Positions 34,701-47,384 of a DNA stretch of 64,000 nt are shown here, in pieces (position 1 is the stretch's first letter; the number at the start of each line of letters is the position of its first letter). Under the pieces are notes generated by a model. The model was given only the letters and a program-made list of their open reading frames with translations, ran no database searches and was not told where the DNA came from. Origin of the DNA: Dastarcus helophoroides (taxonomy: Eukaryota > Arthropoda > Insecta > Coleoptera > Bothrideridae); contig CM053334.1 in assembly GCA_028583605.1 (NCBI GenBank), forward strand, positions 22,721,726-22,785,725. Direction: 5' to 3'. The position numbers were made by a program, and so were the translations under genes.

Positions 34701-37700
34701 GACATTTTTCTCAAAAATCATCTTTTGGAAATTTCGACTTTAATGTCAACGTCATATCCATCATGATCCTGGAAAATGCAACTAGGAAAATAAACTTTTT
34801 TCTTTAAATTTTGATTTGTTTATTCAAAATTTATCTTTTTTATTGACAAGTATTCTCAAATTTTTTCAAAATTTACCTTTCCGTGAGAAATCTCTACTGT
34901 TTTTTCAAAGTTTCATCTCCGCTTGAAATACGTATTTTTCGGGGTTATCGGCTATTTTTTTCTTAAATTCGTTTTTCTCCTCACATTTCCATTTTATTCC
35001 AAAATTTAAACTTTTCTCAAAATTTGTCCATTTAAAAAAAATTTAAATCTCTTCTTTAGTCTTTTTCCTTGACATCTCTTTCTTATAATTTGAATTTCTC
35101 TCAAAATTTCGTCTCTCAATTTTAAAATTTTCTCGAGATTTTGTCTTTTTCAAAGCGTTATTTTTTTAAATTGGATCTTTTCTGCAATTTCTACCTGTCA
35201 GAATCAGAATTTTTGGATTTTTTTTATGTTAGCTTAAAATCTGACTTTTCTCGAAATTTTATGTTTATCTCAAAATTCAGTATTTCATATTTCTGAAAAA
35301 GACGATTTTTTTTCAAAATTTCTATTTATTTTTTTTCGAAATTTCGATCCTGCTTTCGAGATTTCCATTTTCTTTGTTTTATTTTTAGAGATTTAGATTT
35401 TTTTCCTTAAAATTCGTTTTTTTCTAAAATTTCAAAATTTTTCTCAAAAATCATCTCTTGAAATTTTCGACTGTTAGATCAACATCATATCCATTATGCT
35501 CCTAGAAAACTCAACTTCAAAAATAGCCTTTTTTAAATTTTGAACTTTTCCTTCAAACTTTTTCTTTTTCTTCGACAACTGTTCTTAAATTTCGCTAATT
35601 TTTCAAAATTTAATTTTCTATATTTCTCTTTTCTCAAAGTTTCGTCTTTTAGCTCGAAAAACATATTATTTGGGATTTTCGACTGTTTTTTTCAAAAATT
35701 TGTTTGTTTCCTCAAATTTGCATTTTGTTTCCAAATTTAAAGTTTTTTTTAAAATTTGATCATTTTTTTAAAGTTTAAATATCTTCCTTCGTCTTTTTTC
35801 TTCACATCTCTTTCTTTCAATTTGAATTTCTCTCAAAATTTTGTCTCCCAATTTCGAAATTTTATCGAAATTTTGTCTTTTTCAAAACGTTATTTTTTTA
35901 AATTTTGGATCTTTTTTCTACCTGTTAGGATCAGAACTTTTAGATTTTTTAATTTTGCTTGAAATATGATTTTTTCTCGAAATTTTATGTTTACCTCAAA
36001 CTGCAGTATTTTATATCTCTGTTTATTTTTTTTTTTGAAATTTCGATCTTTTTCTCGAAACTCCTATTTTCTCTGTTTTGTTCTTGGAGATTTAAATTTT
36101 TTCCTAGAAATTCGCCTTTTTCTCGAAATTTCAACATTTTTCTTAAAAATCATCTGCTGGAAATTTCGACTTTTATATTAGCATCATATCCATTATGGTC
36201 CTAGAAAACTCAACTTCGAAAATAAACTTATTTTTTAAATTTCGATTTTTTGGTTCAAAATTTATTTTTTTCATCGACAACTATTCTCAGGTTTTACTAT
36301 TTTTTTTAAAATTTAACTTTCTGTGGAAATTTTTGTTTTGTTTTCACATAGTTTCGAAAAGTCTAGCAAATTTTCTTTGGAAATTTTAAGGTATTCAAAA
36401 TTTTCATACCTCCAGTTTTTCAAAAATTTCAACTTGTTTCTCAAAATGTTAATATTTATCCCAATATTGGAGATTCTCTAACGTCTTGGTGAAGCACTTG
36501 TCTCTCTATTGACTTAAGCAGTCAAAGAAAAATAAATATTCAACCGGAAAACTTAAACTTTGTCTCAAAATTTGCCCATTTTTTTTTTAATTTAACTCTC
36601 CCTTTGTCTTTTTCTTGACATTTATTTCTTACAATTTGCATTTATCTCAAAATTTCGTCCCTAAATTTCAAAATTTTCTTGAATTGGATCTTTTCTGCAA
36701 TTTTTTACCTGTTAAAATCATAACTTTTAGATATTTTTAATGTTTCCTTAAAATCCGGCTTTTTCTCAAAATTTTATGTGTATCTCAAAATTCAGTATTT
36801 TAAATTTCTAGAAAAGACGACTTTCTTCAAAATTTCTATTTATTTTTTTCGAAATTTCGATCTTGTCTTCGAAATTTCTATTTTGTTTGTTTTGTTTCTG
36901 GAGATTTAGATTTTTTCTTAATATTCGTCTTTTACTCGAAATTTCGACATTTTTCCCAAAAATGATCGCTTGGAAATGTCGACTTTTATGTCAGCATCAT
37001 AGTCCCAGAAAACACAACTTCGAAAATAAACTTTATTTCTTAAATTTTAATTTTTTTGTTCAGAATTTATCTTTCCATCGAGAACTGTTCACTATTTTTT
37101 TGAAATTTAACTTTCTGTGCGAAATTTCTATTGTGTTCTCAAAGTTTCGTCTTTTTGCTCAAAATACGTATTTTTTGGAATTTTTGACTGGTTTGTTAAA
37201 AATTCGTTTTTTTCCTCGAATTTGTATTTTATTCCAAAATTTAAACTTTTTTTCATAATTTGCCAATTTTTTTAAAATTTAAATCTCCTTCTTCGTCTTT
37301 TTTCTTGACATTTCTTTCCTACAATTTAATTTTTCTCAAAATTTCGTCTCCCAATTTCAAAATTTTCTCCAAATTTGGTCTCTTTAATTTTTTTTTTTCA
37401 AATGGAACATTTCCGCAAATTTCTACCTTTTAGAATCCGAACTTTTAAATATTTTTAATGGTTGCTTAAAATCTCTGTTTTTCCAGAAATTTGATGTTTA
37501 TTCCAAAATTCAGTATTTCATATTTCTGGAAAAAACGACTTTTTTCTCAAAATTTCTATTTATTTTTTTCGAAATTTTGATCTTCTTCTCGAAATTTCTA
37601 TTATATTTGTTTTATTTTTGGTGATTTAAATTTTTTCCTTAAAATTCGTCTTTCTCTCGAAATTTCGACATTTTTCTCAAAAATCATCTTTTGGAAATTT

Positions 37701-39530
37701 CGACTTTAATGTCAACGTCATATCTATTATGATCCTGAAAAGCTAAACTACGAAAATAAACTTTTTTCTTTAAATTTCAAAATTTCAAAATTTATCTTTC
37801 TTTGAGAAATCTACTGTTTTTTTAAAGTTTCGTCTCTGCTTGAAATACGTATTTTTCGGGGTTATCAACTATTTTTTTAAAATTCGTATTTTTTCCTCAC
37901 ATTTCCATTTTATTCCAAAATTTAAACTTTTCTCAAAATTTGCCCATTTTTTTTTTTAAATTTAAATCTTCTCCTTCGTCTTTTTCCTTCACATTTCTTT
38001 CTTACAATTTGAATTTCTCTCAAAATTTCGTCTCTCAATTTCAAAATTTTCTCGAAATTTTGTCTTTTTCGAAGCGTTATTTTTTTAAATTGGATCTTTC
38101 TGCCATTTCTACCTGTTAGGATCAGAACTTTTAGATTCTTTTAATCTTTGCCCAAAATCTGGATTTTTTTCGAAATTTTATGTTTATCTCAAAATTCAGT
38201 ATTTTATATTTCTGAAAAAGATGACTTTTTCTTCAAAATTTTTATTTATTTTTTTCGAAATTTCGATCTTGTTTTCGAAATTTCTATTTCCTTTTATTTA
38301 TTTTTGAAGATTTAGATTTTTTCCTTGAAATTCGTTTTTTCTCGAAATTTCAAAATTTTTCTCAAAAATCATCTCTTGGAAATTTCGACTGTCAGGTGAA
38401 CATCATATCCATTATGCTCCTAGAAAACTCAACTTCGAAAATGAGCAAATTTTCCAAAAATTTGTTTCTTTCCTCAACTTTGCAATTTATTTCACAATTT
38501 AAAGTCCTTTTGAAAATTTGCTCATTAAAAAAAAATTAAATCTCTTTCTTTGTCCTTTTTTCTTCACATGTCTTTCTTTTAATTTGAATTTCTCTCAAAA
38601 TTTCGTCTCTCAATTTCAAAATTCTCTCCAAATTTTGTCTTTTTCAGTGTTATCTTTTTATATTGGATCTTTTCTGCAATTTTGTATCTGTTAAACCATA
38701 ACTTTAGATATTTTTAATGTTTACTTAAACTCTGACTTTTTCTCGAAATTTTCATGTTTATCTCGAAATTTATAACTTTTTCTTCAAAATTTGTGTTCAT
38801 TTATGTCCGAAACTTCGATCTTTTTCCCGAAATTTCTATTTTCTTTTCAAAATTTGTTTTTGGAAATTTCGACATTTTTCTCAAAAATTATCTTTTGGAA
38901 ATTTCGACTTTTATGTCAACCTTATATCCATTATGGTGCTTAAAAATTCAAATTTTTCTTAGTAAATAAACTTTTTTTTCAAAATTTTGATTTCTTTGTT
39001 CAAAATTTATCTTTTGCGTAGAAAAATATTCCCAAATTCCTCTATTTTTTTCAAAATTTAGCTTTCTGTAAGAAATTTCTCAGTTTCGTATTTTTGTCAA
39101 AATACGTCTTTTCGAAAGTTTCGATCTTTTTTTTTCAAATTCGTTTTTTTCCTCAAATTTACATTTTATTCCAAAATTAGACTTTTTTTAAATTACCTTT
39201 CCTTGAAAAATTTCAAAGTTTCTCCTAAAATTCTATCCTGCAAATTTCGACCGTTTTCTCGAAATTTTACCCTTCTTTTCCAGATTCCACTAGTTTAGGT
39301 CTTTTTCCAAAAATTTAGATCTTTTAGAATCCGAATTTTCAGAAATTTTGACTGAATTCCTAGAGTTTCTAGAAATTTTAAGTTTTTCCTCGAAATTCAT
39401 CTTTTTTTTCGAAATTTTGTCCATTTTTATGAAAATAAGCGTTTCTGAAATATTGCCTTTATTCTTAAAATTAGAAGGGTTTTTATTAAATAAAAATTAC
39501 TCTCTTTTTAAATCTCGTCATTTTTTAAGA
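31781..39530 (-). repeat. T-rich satellite array 1, ~740-bp monomer, nine units
   Basis: The landmark CTTGACA (or CTTCACA) followed by TTTCTTTC occurs at about 32674, 33393, 34333, 35068, 35800, 36614, 37314, 37987 and 38572. Intervals are 719, 940, 735, 732, 814, 700, 673 and 585 bp. The 940-bp interval holds an HHL insertion and is about 740 without it. Each monomer carries CTACCTGTTAGAATCAGAAC, ATTTATTTTTTTCGAAATTT, a CATCATATCCATTATG block and ACTCAACTTCGAAAAT. A leader (32411-32605) with TAAGCAGTCAAGAGAAAATA recurs at 36361-36555, giving a ~3950-bp higher-order period. Many short open frames exist by chance; none is a gene. Confidence 0.88.
33882..34070. mobile_element. HHL palindrome inserted in a satellite monomer
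   Basis: Minus-strand arm with AACGCGTTTCGACAGCC and GTCATCTTCAGAGAG: core CTGAAGA, an extra T, stem GACAGC/GCTGTC, GAAA, C, GCGTT. Partial plus arm CTTTCTTGGTTTCAGGG to TCCGTTCCATC. Flanks TTCGAAAATAAA and TTCGAATACAAA are an imperfect 12-bp duplication. Removing the insert restores the 740-bp period. Confidence 0.8.
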
Positions 39531-39534
39531 TAAT

Positions 39535-40335
39535 GATTTTGGAGGAGAAACTAAAAATTAAAAGAAAATATAACAATTCAGAAGTATTCGAAGTAATTAT
39601 AAGTGTTATATTTTGGCAAAAATACAAGATACAAAAAAAAATCGAAATATTTAAACAATCTCGAAATTCCAAAAATTGAAACTGATAAAAGCAAAATTCA
39701 GATAATGATGAAAACTTTCAGAAAAAGGGTAGGAAAGTCACAGAAACCATAAAGTTGCAATTTTAATGTCACAGTTTTAAAAAAAGCAGACATTTTAAAG
39801 TCTTTATTTTGAAAGAAAAAGACGACATATTCAAAAAACCTTAAAATTACATTAAAAAGTCTAAAACGAAAAAAATTCAAGGTTGGAATTTTTGAAAACA
39901 AGAAATCAAAATTTTGGAAAAGGCCGAAATTTTCAAAGAAGTCAAATTTGTTAAGACACTTTTAAATCTTAAAATGTTTGGAAAAATGTCGAAATTGTAA
40001 GGTAAACAAACTCAAAACACAACAAAATTTAAAATTTATTAAAACTAAATTGATTTTGAGAAAAAAGAACAAATTTCGAGAAAAACTTTAATTATTATTG
40101 CGTAGGCAAGTAATAGAAATTTATTAAAATTGGAAGCACATTTCGTCATACTGGCAGCAAATTTGTACAAATTAGAAAATAGGAAGTAGAATAGAAATCT
40201 AGTCAAATTGGAAACCAATTTGTCCATAACTATTAAATTTTGTTAGCGATTAAAACACACATTAAGGGCTAAAAATGTCAATTAATAAATTTGTTTACAC
40301 TCTAAAAGCCAATTTGTTCTAACTGGAAGCAAATT
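39535..40335 (+). repeat. A-rich module, copy 1
   Basis: Follows array 1. It shares with 47385-48140 and 53675-54440 the sequence order: ACAATT(C/G)AGAAG then TTCGAAG, ATATTT plus CAAAAATA, TCGACATTTTAAAGTC-like, TTTGTTAAGACACTTTT, then AAATTGGAAGC and ACAAATTTGTACAAATTAGA near the end. Composition switches from T-rich to A-rich at its start. Confidence 0.75.
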
Positions 40336-40359
40336 TGTTTACCATAACAGCATTATTAT

Positions 40360-40865
40360 TGAAACTTGCATATTTTCACACTTTATGTGCATATTTTAAG
40401 CATTTTGAGTGCATATTTCAAACTTTTTATTTTGCATATGATAAGGTCTCTGGTAATAACAATTACAAAAAAAATAACAAATATTATTCTTGTTCATAAA
40501 AAATCCTCTTCTTTCTAAAAGCGGTACAATAAGAGTTGCTTTGCAAAATTAATCGAGAACAGAGAATATCATTCCTTCCCACAAAATTTATATTAGAAAA
40601 CACGTTAAAAAACACAATGCATATTTTGACCCTTTTGTGTATATTTTATGCATTTTGAGTGCATATTTCAAACTTTATATTTTGCATACAATCTGGTTTC
40701 AAATAATAACAATTAAAAAAATAACAAATATTATTCTTACTCAGAAAAAAATCTCTTCTTTCTAAAAACGATACATTAAGAGTTGCTTTGCAAAATTAGT
40801 CGAGAACAGAGCATACCACGCGGTCTCACTAGAATTTCTTTTACAAAACACGTTAAAAAACAAAC
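40360..40865. repeat. Two tandem ~249-bp units
   Basis: Units start at about 40368 and 40617 and share CATTTTGAGTGCATATTTCA, ATAACAAATATTATTCTT, AAGAGTTGCTTTGCAAAATT and AACACGTTAAAAAACA. The first unit contains ATATGATAAGGTCTCTGG, a hAT-like end motif in reverse. Origin unknown. Confidence 0.8.
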
Positions 40866-42219
40866 ACAAATCTATGGTTTTGCTCGTTTGTTGTAAATGC
40901 GAGACCCTTATTCATCTGATATTCAAACATGTCAATTGGATATGATTTGTAAGCCAATTAGATTAGCGAAATATTGGGATTGCCAATATTTCCAAGAAAT
41001 GAGCATCTTCGGTAGGAGTTATATATCCTAACAAGGCTCTCATCAATCGTGTTCACTCAATAAACCCTTTATGGCATCGCACTTCTCTATCGCCTTATTG
41101 AACATATCAGTCTCGGTCATTCGACCGAAATGCTATAACAAGCACTTAAGCTTCCGCATTCGATTTCCTTCCCAAATATGTGCGTATACCATATCAGCTT
41201 TGAGCAAATTTTCAGTGATTTTATATTGAAACAGAGCAGAAACTATGGTATTTCAACTTGTCCCACAGGATGACACAGATGTAACAAAATCAAAATATTA
41301 TTTTAGTTCACCGGCAGTAATTGCAACAAAAAGATTTTAAAACGTTACATCTCCGCTCCGTAAATGAGACGTAAACTCCAGACTGCCTACCACTACTCGA
41401 TTTGTAGCATAGGACTGTGGCGTGGATACAATAATACAAATCCCTCTACTTTGCAGTAGATCTTCAGCTTAGGCGATAACATTTTCGCAACGGAGCTTTA
41501 ACAAAGACATCTGAAAGAAGTAGTAGAGCTGATATGGTACCATTACTTCAAGATATTTCCCTAATCTGAAATTCCGTGACATGTGTAATTTCAAATTGCG
41601 ATTACGCTAAAACGGTAGCGCTAAACATCCTCATATTTTACTGCTCTATTCACAGGGTCACCTTACATGATAGATTATTTTTTTATCAAAATTTATGAAA
41701 AAGATTTGGCCGCAATAAATAAAAATTTCTTTGAAAACATTCCTCGCCTATACCCTACATGTTAAAAATCCTAAAGAAATTGAATAACTCGGCTTCGGCA
41801 CCGTCACAGGTCTTTCAATTTTGCCAGTTTGTAGGTAATACTATTGACAACATGTGACAGAAATTTACAGAAAATTTATAGAAACGAAATTGACCTTAAT
41901 GCACGCTGTAACTTGTATTATATTTGACATACATATCCTTATGCACAAACTAAATTACAGTCATAAATCCCAGGATTGGGATAAAAGGGAATCCGATACA
42001 AAGCAAGTTAATAATCTCTTTGATAAGAAGACGGGTGGAGGAATAAATTCCATCAGTACACATACATATTTCATATATATGTTTTGCCATCAAAAGAGGA
42101 GAATGTTGTCCTTGGAAAACCAATACGGATCTCATAAAGAGTTTTATAGCGGCTGATGCTCACCAGATAATAAAAGCGGGCCTAAATTGGCCCCTGCTGG
42201 CAAGGACAGAAGGAGATTA
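40866..42219. other. Non-repetitive stretch, no gene seen
   Basis: Ordinary complexity. A 100-codon frame (41854-42156, +) has no recognisable motif and I do not support it as a gene. A perfect hairpin TCGGTC/GACCGA lies near 41112-41127. Confidence 0.5.
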
Positions 42220-42514
42220 CGGAATGTCTCTAATTCGATATTGGTCCATTATTGAGGGCAGACACGCCATATCGACGTACGAGGTGTCTGAGTCGATATT
42301 TTCAACTTACTAAGATTTTATGTTAAAAAAAAAAAACATTTTTATATCTAATCACCAGAGACCGGATTTATATGCATTTGCAAATGTAAATGAATGTAAT
42401 CAAAAATGCTTTTTTGAACATAAAGTCTTTGTAAGTTGAAAATATCAGCCTCGTACATCGATACAGCGTGTCTGCGCTTCAACAACAGAATGAGATTGAA
42501 TTAGAGACATTCCG
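42220..42514. mobile_element. ~295-bp inverted-repeat (foldback) element
   Basis: Arms of ~100 bp: the left reads GGAATGTCTCTAATTC, then GCAGACACGCC, TACGAGG and ATATTTTCAACTTAC; the right (42415-42513) contains the reverse complements GTAAGTTGAAAATAT, CGTGTCTGC and TTAGAGACATTCC. The ~90-bp loop contains CAGAGACCGGATTTATATGC, itself TE-end-like. No clear target duplication. Confidence 0.8.
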
Positions 42515-45500
42515 ACATTCATCTAAAGTCCAAAAATGATGGATATTTTCGCTATATTTTCAATATCTTTTGACTGTTTATTTAATGATTGAAGCCTTAC
42601 TGGACTCTGGAGGTGTCGTTTACTCTCCTTGGCTAAAGCAATTGATCGAAATTTTCAAGATAGTAAACTAAATGGGTACCATTTTTTCTTTAAAAGTCTG
42701 CTTTTTGCAAAATTTGTCTTTTATTTTAAAATTTCTAAGTTATTATTTAAATGTAACTTTTCTCCAATCAAAATCAGATCTCTTTAAAATTTTGAATTTT
42801 TATCTCAAAATTTGTTTCCTTTTTTTTTCTTCAAAATTTCCATTTTTCAAAATTCAACCTTTTCTAAAAATTTTCATTTTTTTTTAAATTCGAATTTCTG
42901 CAAATTGCAACTTGTTTATCTAAATAAGTATGCTTTTTCTTCAAAATTTGGTCAATCTTTTAACGAAAAAGTAAAAATTGTGAAATTTTTTTTTGCAATT
43001 TCCGAATTCTTGTAAAGAGGCAAAAGGCCAAGAAAATTATTTTTGGAAATTTCAATTTTGGAGATTTTTTTAAATCACGTTTTTTGAAAATTCCAACTTG
43101 TTTCTCAAAATGATAACATTAATCGCAATATTGGACATTTTCAGACGTCATGGTGGGGCACTTTTTCTCTCTCTGAAGCAGTTAAGAAAAAATAAATATT
43201 CAATCGGACAATTTGGACTTTTTCTTAAAATTTGTCCATTTTCTTCAAAATTTAAATCTCTTCCTTCGTTTTCTTCCTTGACATTTTTTCTTTCTTCGAA
43301 CACAAACTTATTTTTTTAATTTTGTTGTTAAAAATTTTTCTTTTTTATCGACAACTTTTCCCAGATTTCACTGTCTTTTCAACATTTAATTTTTCACTGA
43401 AAATTTTTATTGTTTTCTCAAAGTTTCGTCTTTTTGTTTGAGATACATATTTTTCGGGATTTTCGACTGTTTTTTCAAAAATTTGTTTTTCTCCCTCAAG
43501 TTTGCATTTTATTCCAAAACTTTTTCTCAAAATTTGCCCATTTTTTAGAAATTTAAATCTCTTCGTTTGTCTTTTTCCTTGACTTTTCTTTCTTATAATT
43601 TGAATTTCTTTCAAAATTTCGTCTCAATTTCAAAATTTTCTCGAAATTTCGTTTTTTTTCGAAGCGTTATTCTTTTAATTTGGATCTTTTTGGCAATTTT
43701 CTACCTGTTAAAATTAGAACCTTTAGATATTTTTAATGTTTGCTTAAAACCTGACTTTTTCTCGAAATGTTCATGTTTATCTCAAAATTCAGTATTTCGT
43801 ATTTCTGGAAAAGGCGACTTTTTCTTCAAAATTTCTATTTATTTTTTGGAAATTTTAATCCTGTTTTCGAAGTTTCCATTTTCTTTGTTTTGTTTTTGGA
43901 GATTTAGATTTTTTTCTTAAAAATTCATCTTTTTGTCGAAGTTTCGACATTTCTTTCAAAAATTATCTTTGAAAATTTCGACTTTTATGCTCTACCACAT
44001 CCATTACTGTTCTTGAAATCTCAACTTTTTCTTCGAACATAAACTCTTTTAAGTTTTCGACTGTTTCGTTTAAAACTCTTCTCTTTTATAGACAACTTTT
44101 CTCAAATGTGTCAATTTTTTCAAAATTTAATTTTCTGTGGGAAATTTTTATTGTTTTTTCCAAGTTTTTCAAGTCAAACTTTGCTAAAAGTACGTCTTTT
44201 TCAGAATTTTTGACCATTTTGAAAAAAATCGTTTTTTTTTCTCAAATTTGTACTTTATTTCACAATTTAAACTTTTTCTCAAAATTTGCCAATTAAAAGA
44301 AAATTTAAACCTCTTCGTTTGTCTTTTTCCTAGACATTTCTTTCGTATAATTTGAATTTCTCTCAAAATTTCGTCTTTCAATTTCAAAATTTTCTCCAAA
44401 TTTCGTTTTTTTTAAGCGTTATTTTTTTAAATCGAATCTTTTTGGCAATTTTCTACCTGTTAGAATGAGAACCTTACGATATTTTTAATGTCTGCTTAAA
44501 ATCCGACTTTTTGTCGAAATTTTCATGTTTATCTCAAAATTCAGTAGTTTATATTTCTGGAAGACGACTTTTTTTTCAAAATTTCCATTTATTTCTTTTT
44601 GAAATTACGATCTTTTTCTCGAAACTTCTATTTTCTTTGTTTTGTTTTTGGTGATTTAGATTTTTTCCTTGAAATTCAGCTTTTTCTCGAAATTTCGACA
44701 TTTTTTTCAAAAATCAACTTTTGGAAATTTCGACTTTAATGTCAACATCGTATCCATTACGGTCCTGGAAAACTCAACTACGAAAATAAACTTTTTTTTT
44801 TATTTCGACTTATTTGTTCAAAATTTATCTTTTCCATCGATAACTCGATAGCTCAGTTTTCTCTCTGAAGATGACAGCTTTAGCTGTCGAAACGTATTAT
44901 AACGACCTTAGTTGTATTTTTTAGTCTTTTTCTGGTTTCAGGGAACAAGTTCTGTATTTCAATTTTCGATAACTATTCTCAAATTTCACTATTTTCTCAA
45001 AATTTAACTTTCTGTGGAAAATTTCTATTGTTTTCTCAAAGTTTCGTCTTTTTGCTCAAAATACGTGTTTTTTCGGGATTTTCGACTAATTTTTCAAGGT
45101 TCGTTTTTTTCTGTCAAATGTGTATTTTATTCCATAATTTAAACTTTTTCTCAAAATTTGCCAATTTAAAAAAAATCTAAATCTTTTTGTTCCTCTTTTG
45201 TCTTGACATTTTTTCTTACAATTTGAATTTCTCTTAAAATTTGGCCTCTCAATTTCAAAATTTTCTCGAAATTTCGTTTTTTTCAAAGTGTTATTTTTTT
45301 AAATTAGACCTTAGTGCAATTTTCTACCAGTTAGAAGCAAAATTTTTAGATATTTTTAATGTTTACTTAAAAAAACCTGACTTGTTCTCGAAATTTTAAT
45401 ATTTATCTCAAAATTTAGTATTTCATATTTACTAGCAGACGACTTTTTCGTCAAAATTTCTATTTATTTTTTTTTTCGAAATTTTGATTATTTCTTTCGA

Positions 45501-47380
45501 AATTTCTATTTATTTGTTGTGTTTTTGGAGATTTATAATTTTTTTTTTGAAACTCGTCTTTTCTTCGAAATTTCGACATTTTTTTCAAAAATCATCCTTT
45601 TGGAAATTTCGGCTCTTATGTAAACATCATATCCATTATGATCCTGGAAAACTCAACTTCGAAAATAATTTTTCTTTTTTAATTTCGATTTTTTCTTCAA
45701 AATTTATCTTTTTCATCGACAACTTTCCTCAAATTTCACTATTTTTTCAAAATTTAAGTTTCTGTGAAAATTTCTATTGCTTTCTTAAAGCTTTGTCTTT
45801 TTGCTCGAAATACGTATTTTTCGGGATTTTTTACTATTTATTCAAAAATTTGCATTTTATTTCAAAATTTAAACTTTTTTTCAAAAATTTGCCCCTTTTT
45901 TTTAATTTAAATCTCTTCCTTCGTCTTTTTCCTTGACATTTCTTTCTTACAATTTGAATGTTTCTCAAAATTTCGTCTCTAAATTTCAAAATTGTCTTCA
46001 AATATCGTCTTTTTCAAAGTGTTTTTTTTTAAATTGGGTCTTTTCTGCAATTTTCTACCTGTTAAAATCAGAACATTTAGATATTTTTAATGTTTGCTTA
46101 AAATTTGACTTTTTCTCGAAATTTTCATGTTTATCTCAAAATTCAATATTTCATATTTCTGGAAAAGACGACTTTTTCTTCAAAATTTCTATTTATTGTT
46201 TTCGAAATTTTGATCCTCTTTTCGAAATTTTCATTTTCTTTGTTTTGTTTGTTTGTTTTGGAGATTTAGATTGTTTCCTTGAAATTCGTCTTCTTGTCGA
46301 AGTTTCGATATTTCTTTCCAAAATTATCTTTTGAAAATTTCGACTTTTATGGTCTATCACATCCATTACTGTCCTTGAAATCTCAACTTTAATTTGGAAA
46401 ATAAATTCTGTTAAATTTTCGATTTTTACATTCAATATTCGTCTTTTTTCATAGGCAACTGTTCTTAAACTTGTCTACTTTTTTCAAAATTTAAATTTCT
46501 GTCAAAATTTTTTATTGTTTTTTCCAAATTCTATCTCTTTGCTAGAAGTAGGTCTTTTTCAGAATTTTCGACTATTCTGGAAAAATCGTTTTTTTTTTCT
46601 CAACTTTTCATTTTATACCAAAATTGAATTTCTTTTTCAAATTGACTTTGTTTGGAAAATACCATATTTTGTCTTAATATTCGACATTCGAAATTACGAC
46701 CGATTTTCTTGAGATTTTGCATTTTTTTCGAGATACGGTTAATTTAGGTTATTTTATAAAAGATTAGAACTTTTAGAATTTAAGTTTTCAGGAATTTTGT
46801 CTGAATTCCTAAGTTTCTAGAAATTTCAACCATTTCCTCAAAAATTTATCTTTCCTTCGAAATTTTGTTCTTCTTTTTTAAAATAGGTGTTTTTTTCTAA
46901 AATTTGGCTTTATTCATAGAATTCTACGTTTTGGCCTTTTTATTCAAAAATCATCTTTTTCGAAATTTTCGACTATTTTGTCAAAATTCGTTTTATTTTC
47001 GCAGCTTTGCATTTTATTCCAAAATTCGACTTCTTTTTAAAATTGGATTTAATTTGGAAAATTTCACATTTTTTCTTAATATTCGACTCTTAAAATTACG
47101 ACGGTTTTTCTCGAAATTTCGCCTATTTTACAAAATACCGTTAATTTGGATTATTTTCCAAAAAATTAGAACTTTAAAATTTGAGTTTTCAGAAATTTTG
47201 TCCAAATTCGTAAGTTTCTGAGAATCTCCACTTTTTCCTCAAAAATTCATCTTTTTCCCTAAATGTTGTTTATGTTTCTAAAAATAAGTGTTTTTCTAAA
47301 ATTCGGCTTTATTTTTAAAATTCTTTTTGGCCTTTTCATCCAAATGTCATCTTTTTTAAAATCCCTTAATTTTCCCTAAA
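42515..47380 (-). repeat. T-rich satellite array 2, ~740-bp monomer
   Basis: Same family as array 1. The entry sequence (TAAACTAAATGGGTACCATT near 42664) is also found at the start of array 1 near 31939. CTTGACA-type landmarks are at 43277, 43578, 44330, 45202 and 45942. The 44330-45202 interval is 872 bp, or 743 bp after subtracting the HHL insert and its duplicated 9 bp. After about 46600 monomers become diverged (AAATTCTATCTC, AATTTAGGTTATTTT blocks) until the composition switch near 47380. Confidence 0.85.
44846..44965 (+). mobile_element. 120-bp HHL copy with perfect 9-bp target duplication
   Basis: Flanked by TCGATAACT at 44837-44845 and 44966-44974. It contains CTCTCTGAAGATGACAGC, TTTA, GCTGTCGAAACGTATT, then TTTCAGGGAACAAG and TCTGTATTTCAATT. 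It is one-armed and ends at TTTCAATT, the same end as the 13066 copy. Stem II GACAGC/GCTGTC is intact; an extra T follows CTGAAGA. Confidence 0.88.
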
Positions 47381-47384
47381 ATAA

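Noticed and set aside
41112..41140. TCGGTC/GACCGA hairpin followed by AATGC, considered as part of a ribozyme or RNA gene
   Set aside because: No CUGA-type core or other recognised fold; only a short hairpin.
41854..42156. 100-codon plus-strand frame
   Set aside because: No motif, no codon or homology signal visible to me, and an overlapping frame of similar length on the other strand.
32627..47221. Dozens of 60-150-codon frames rich in Phe, Ser, Leu, Lys
   Set aside because: They are chance frames through T-rich or A-rich satellite, recurring with the monomers on either strand and changing frame between units.
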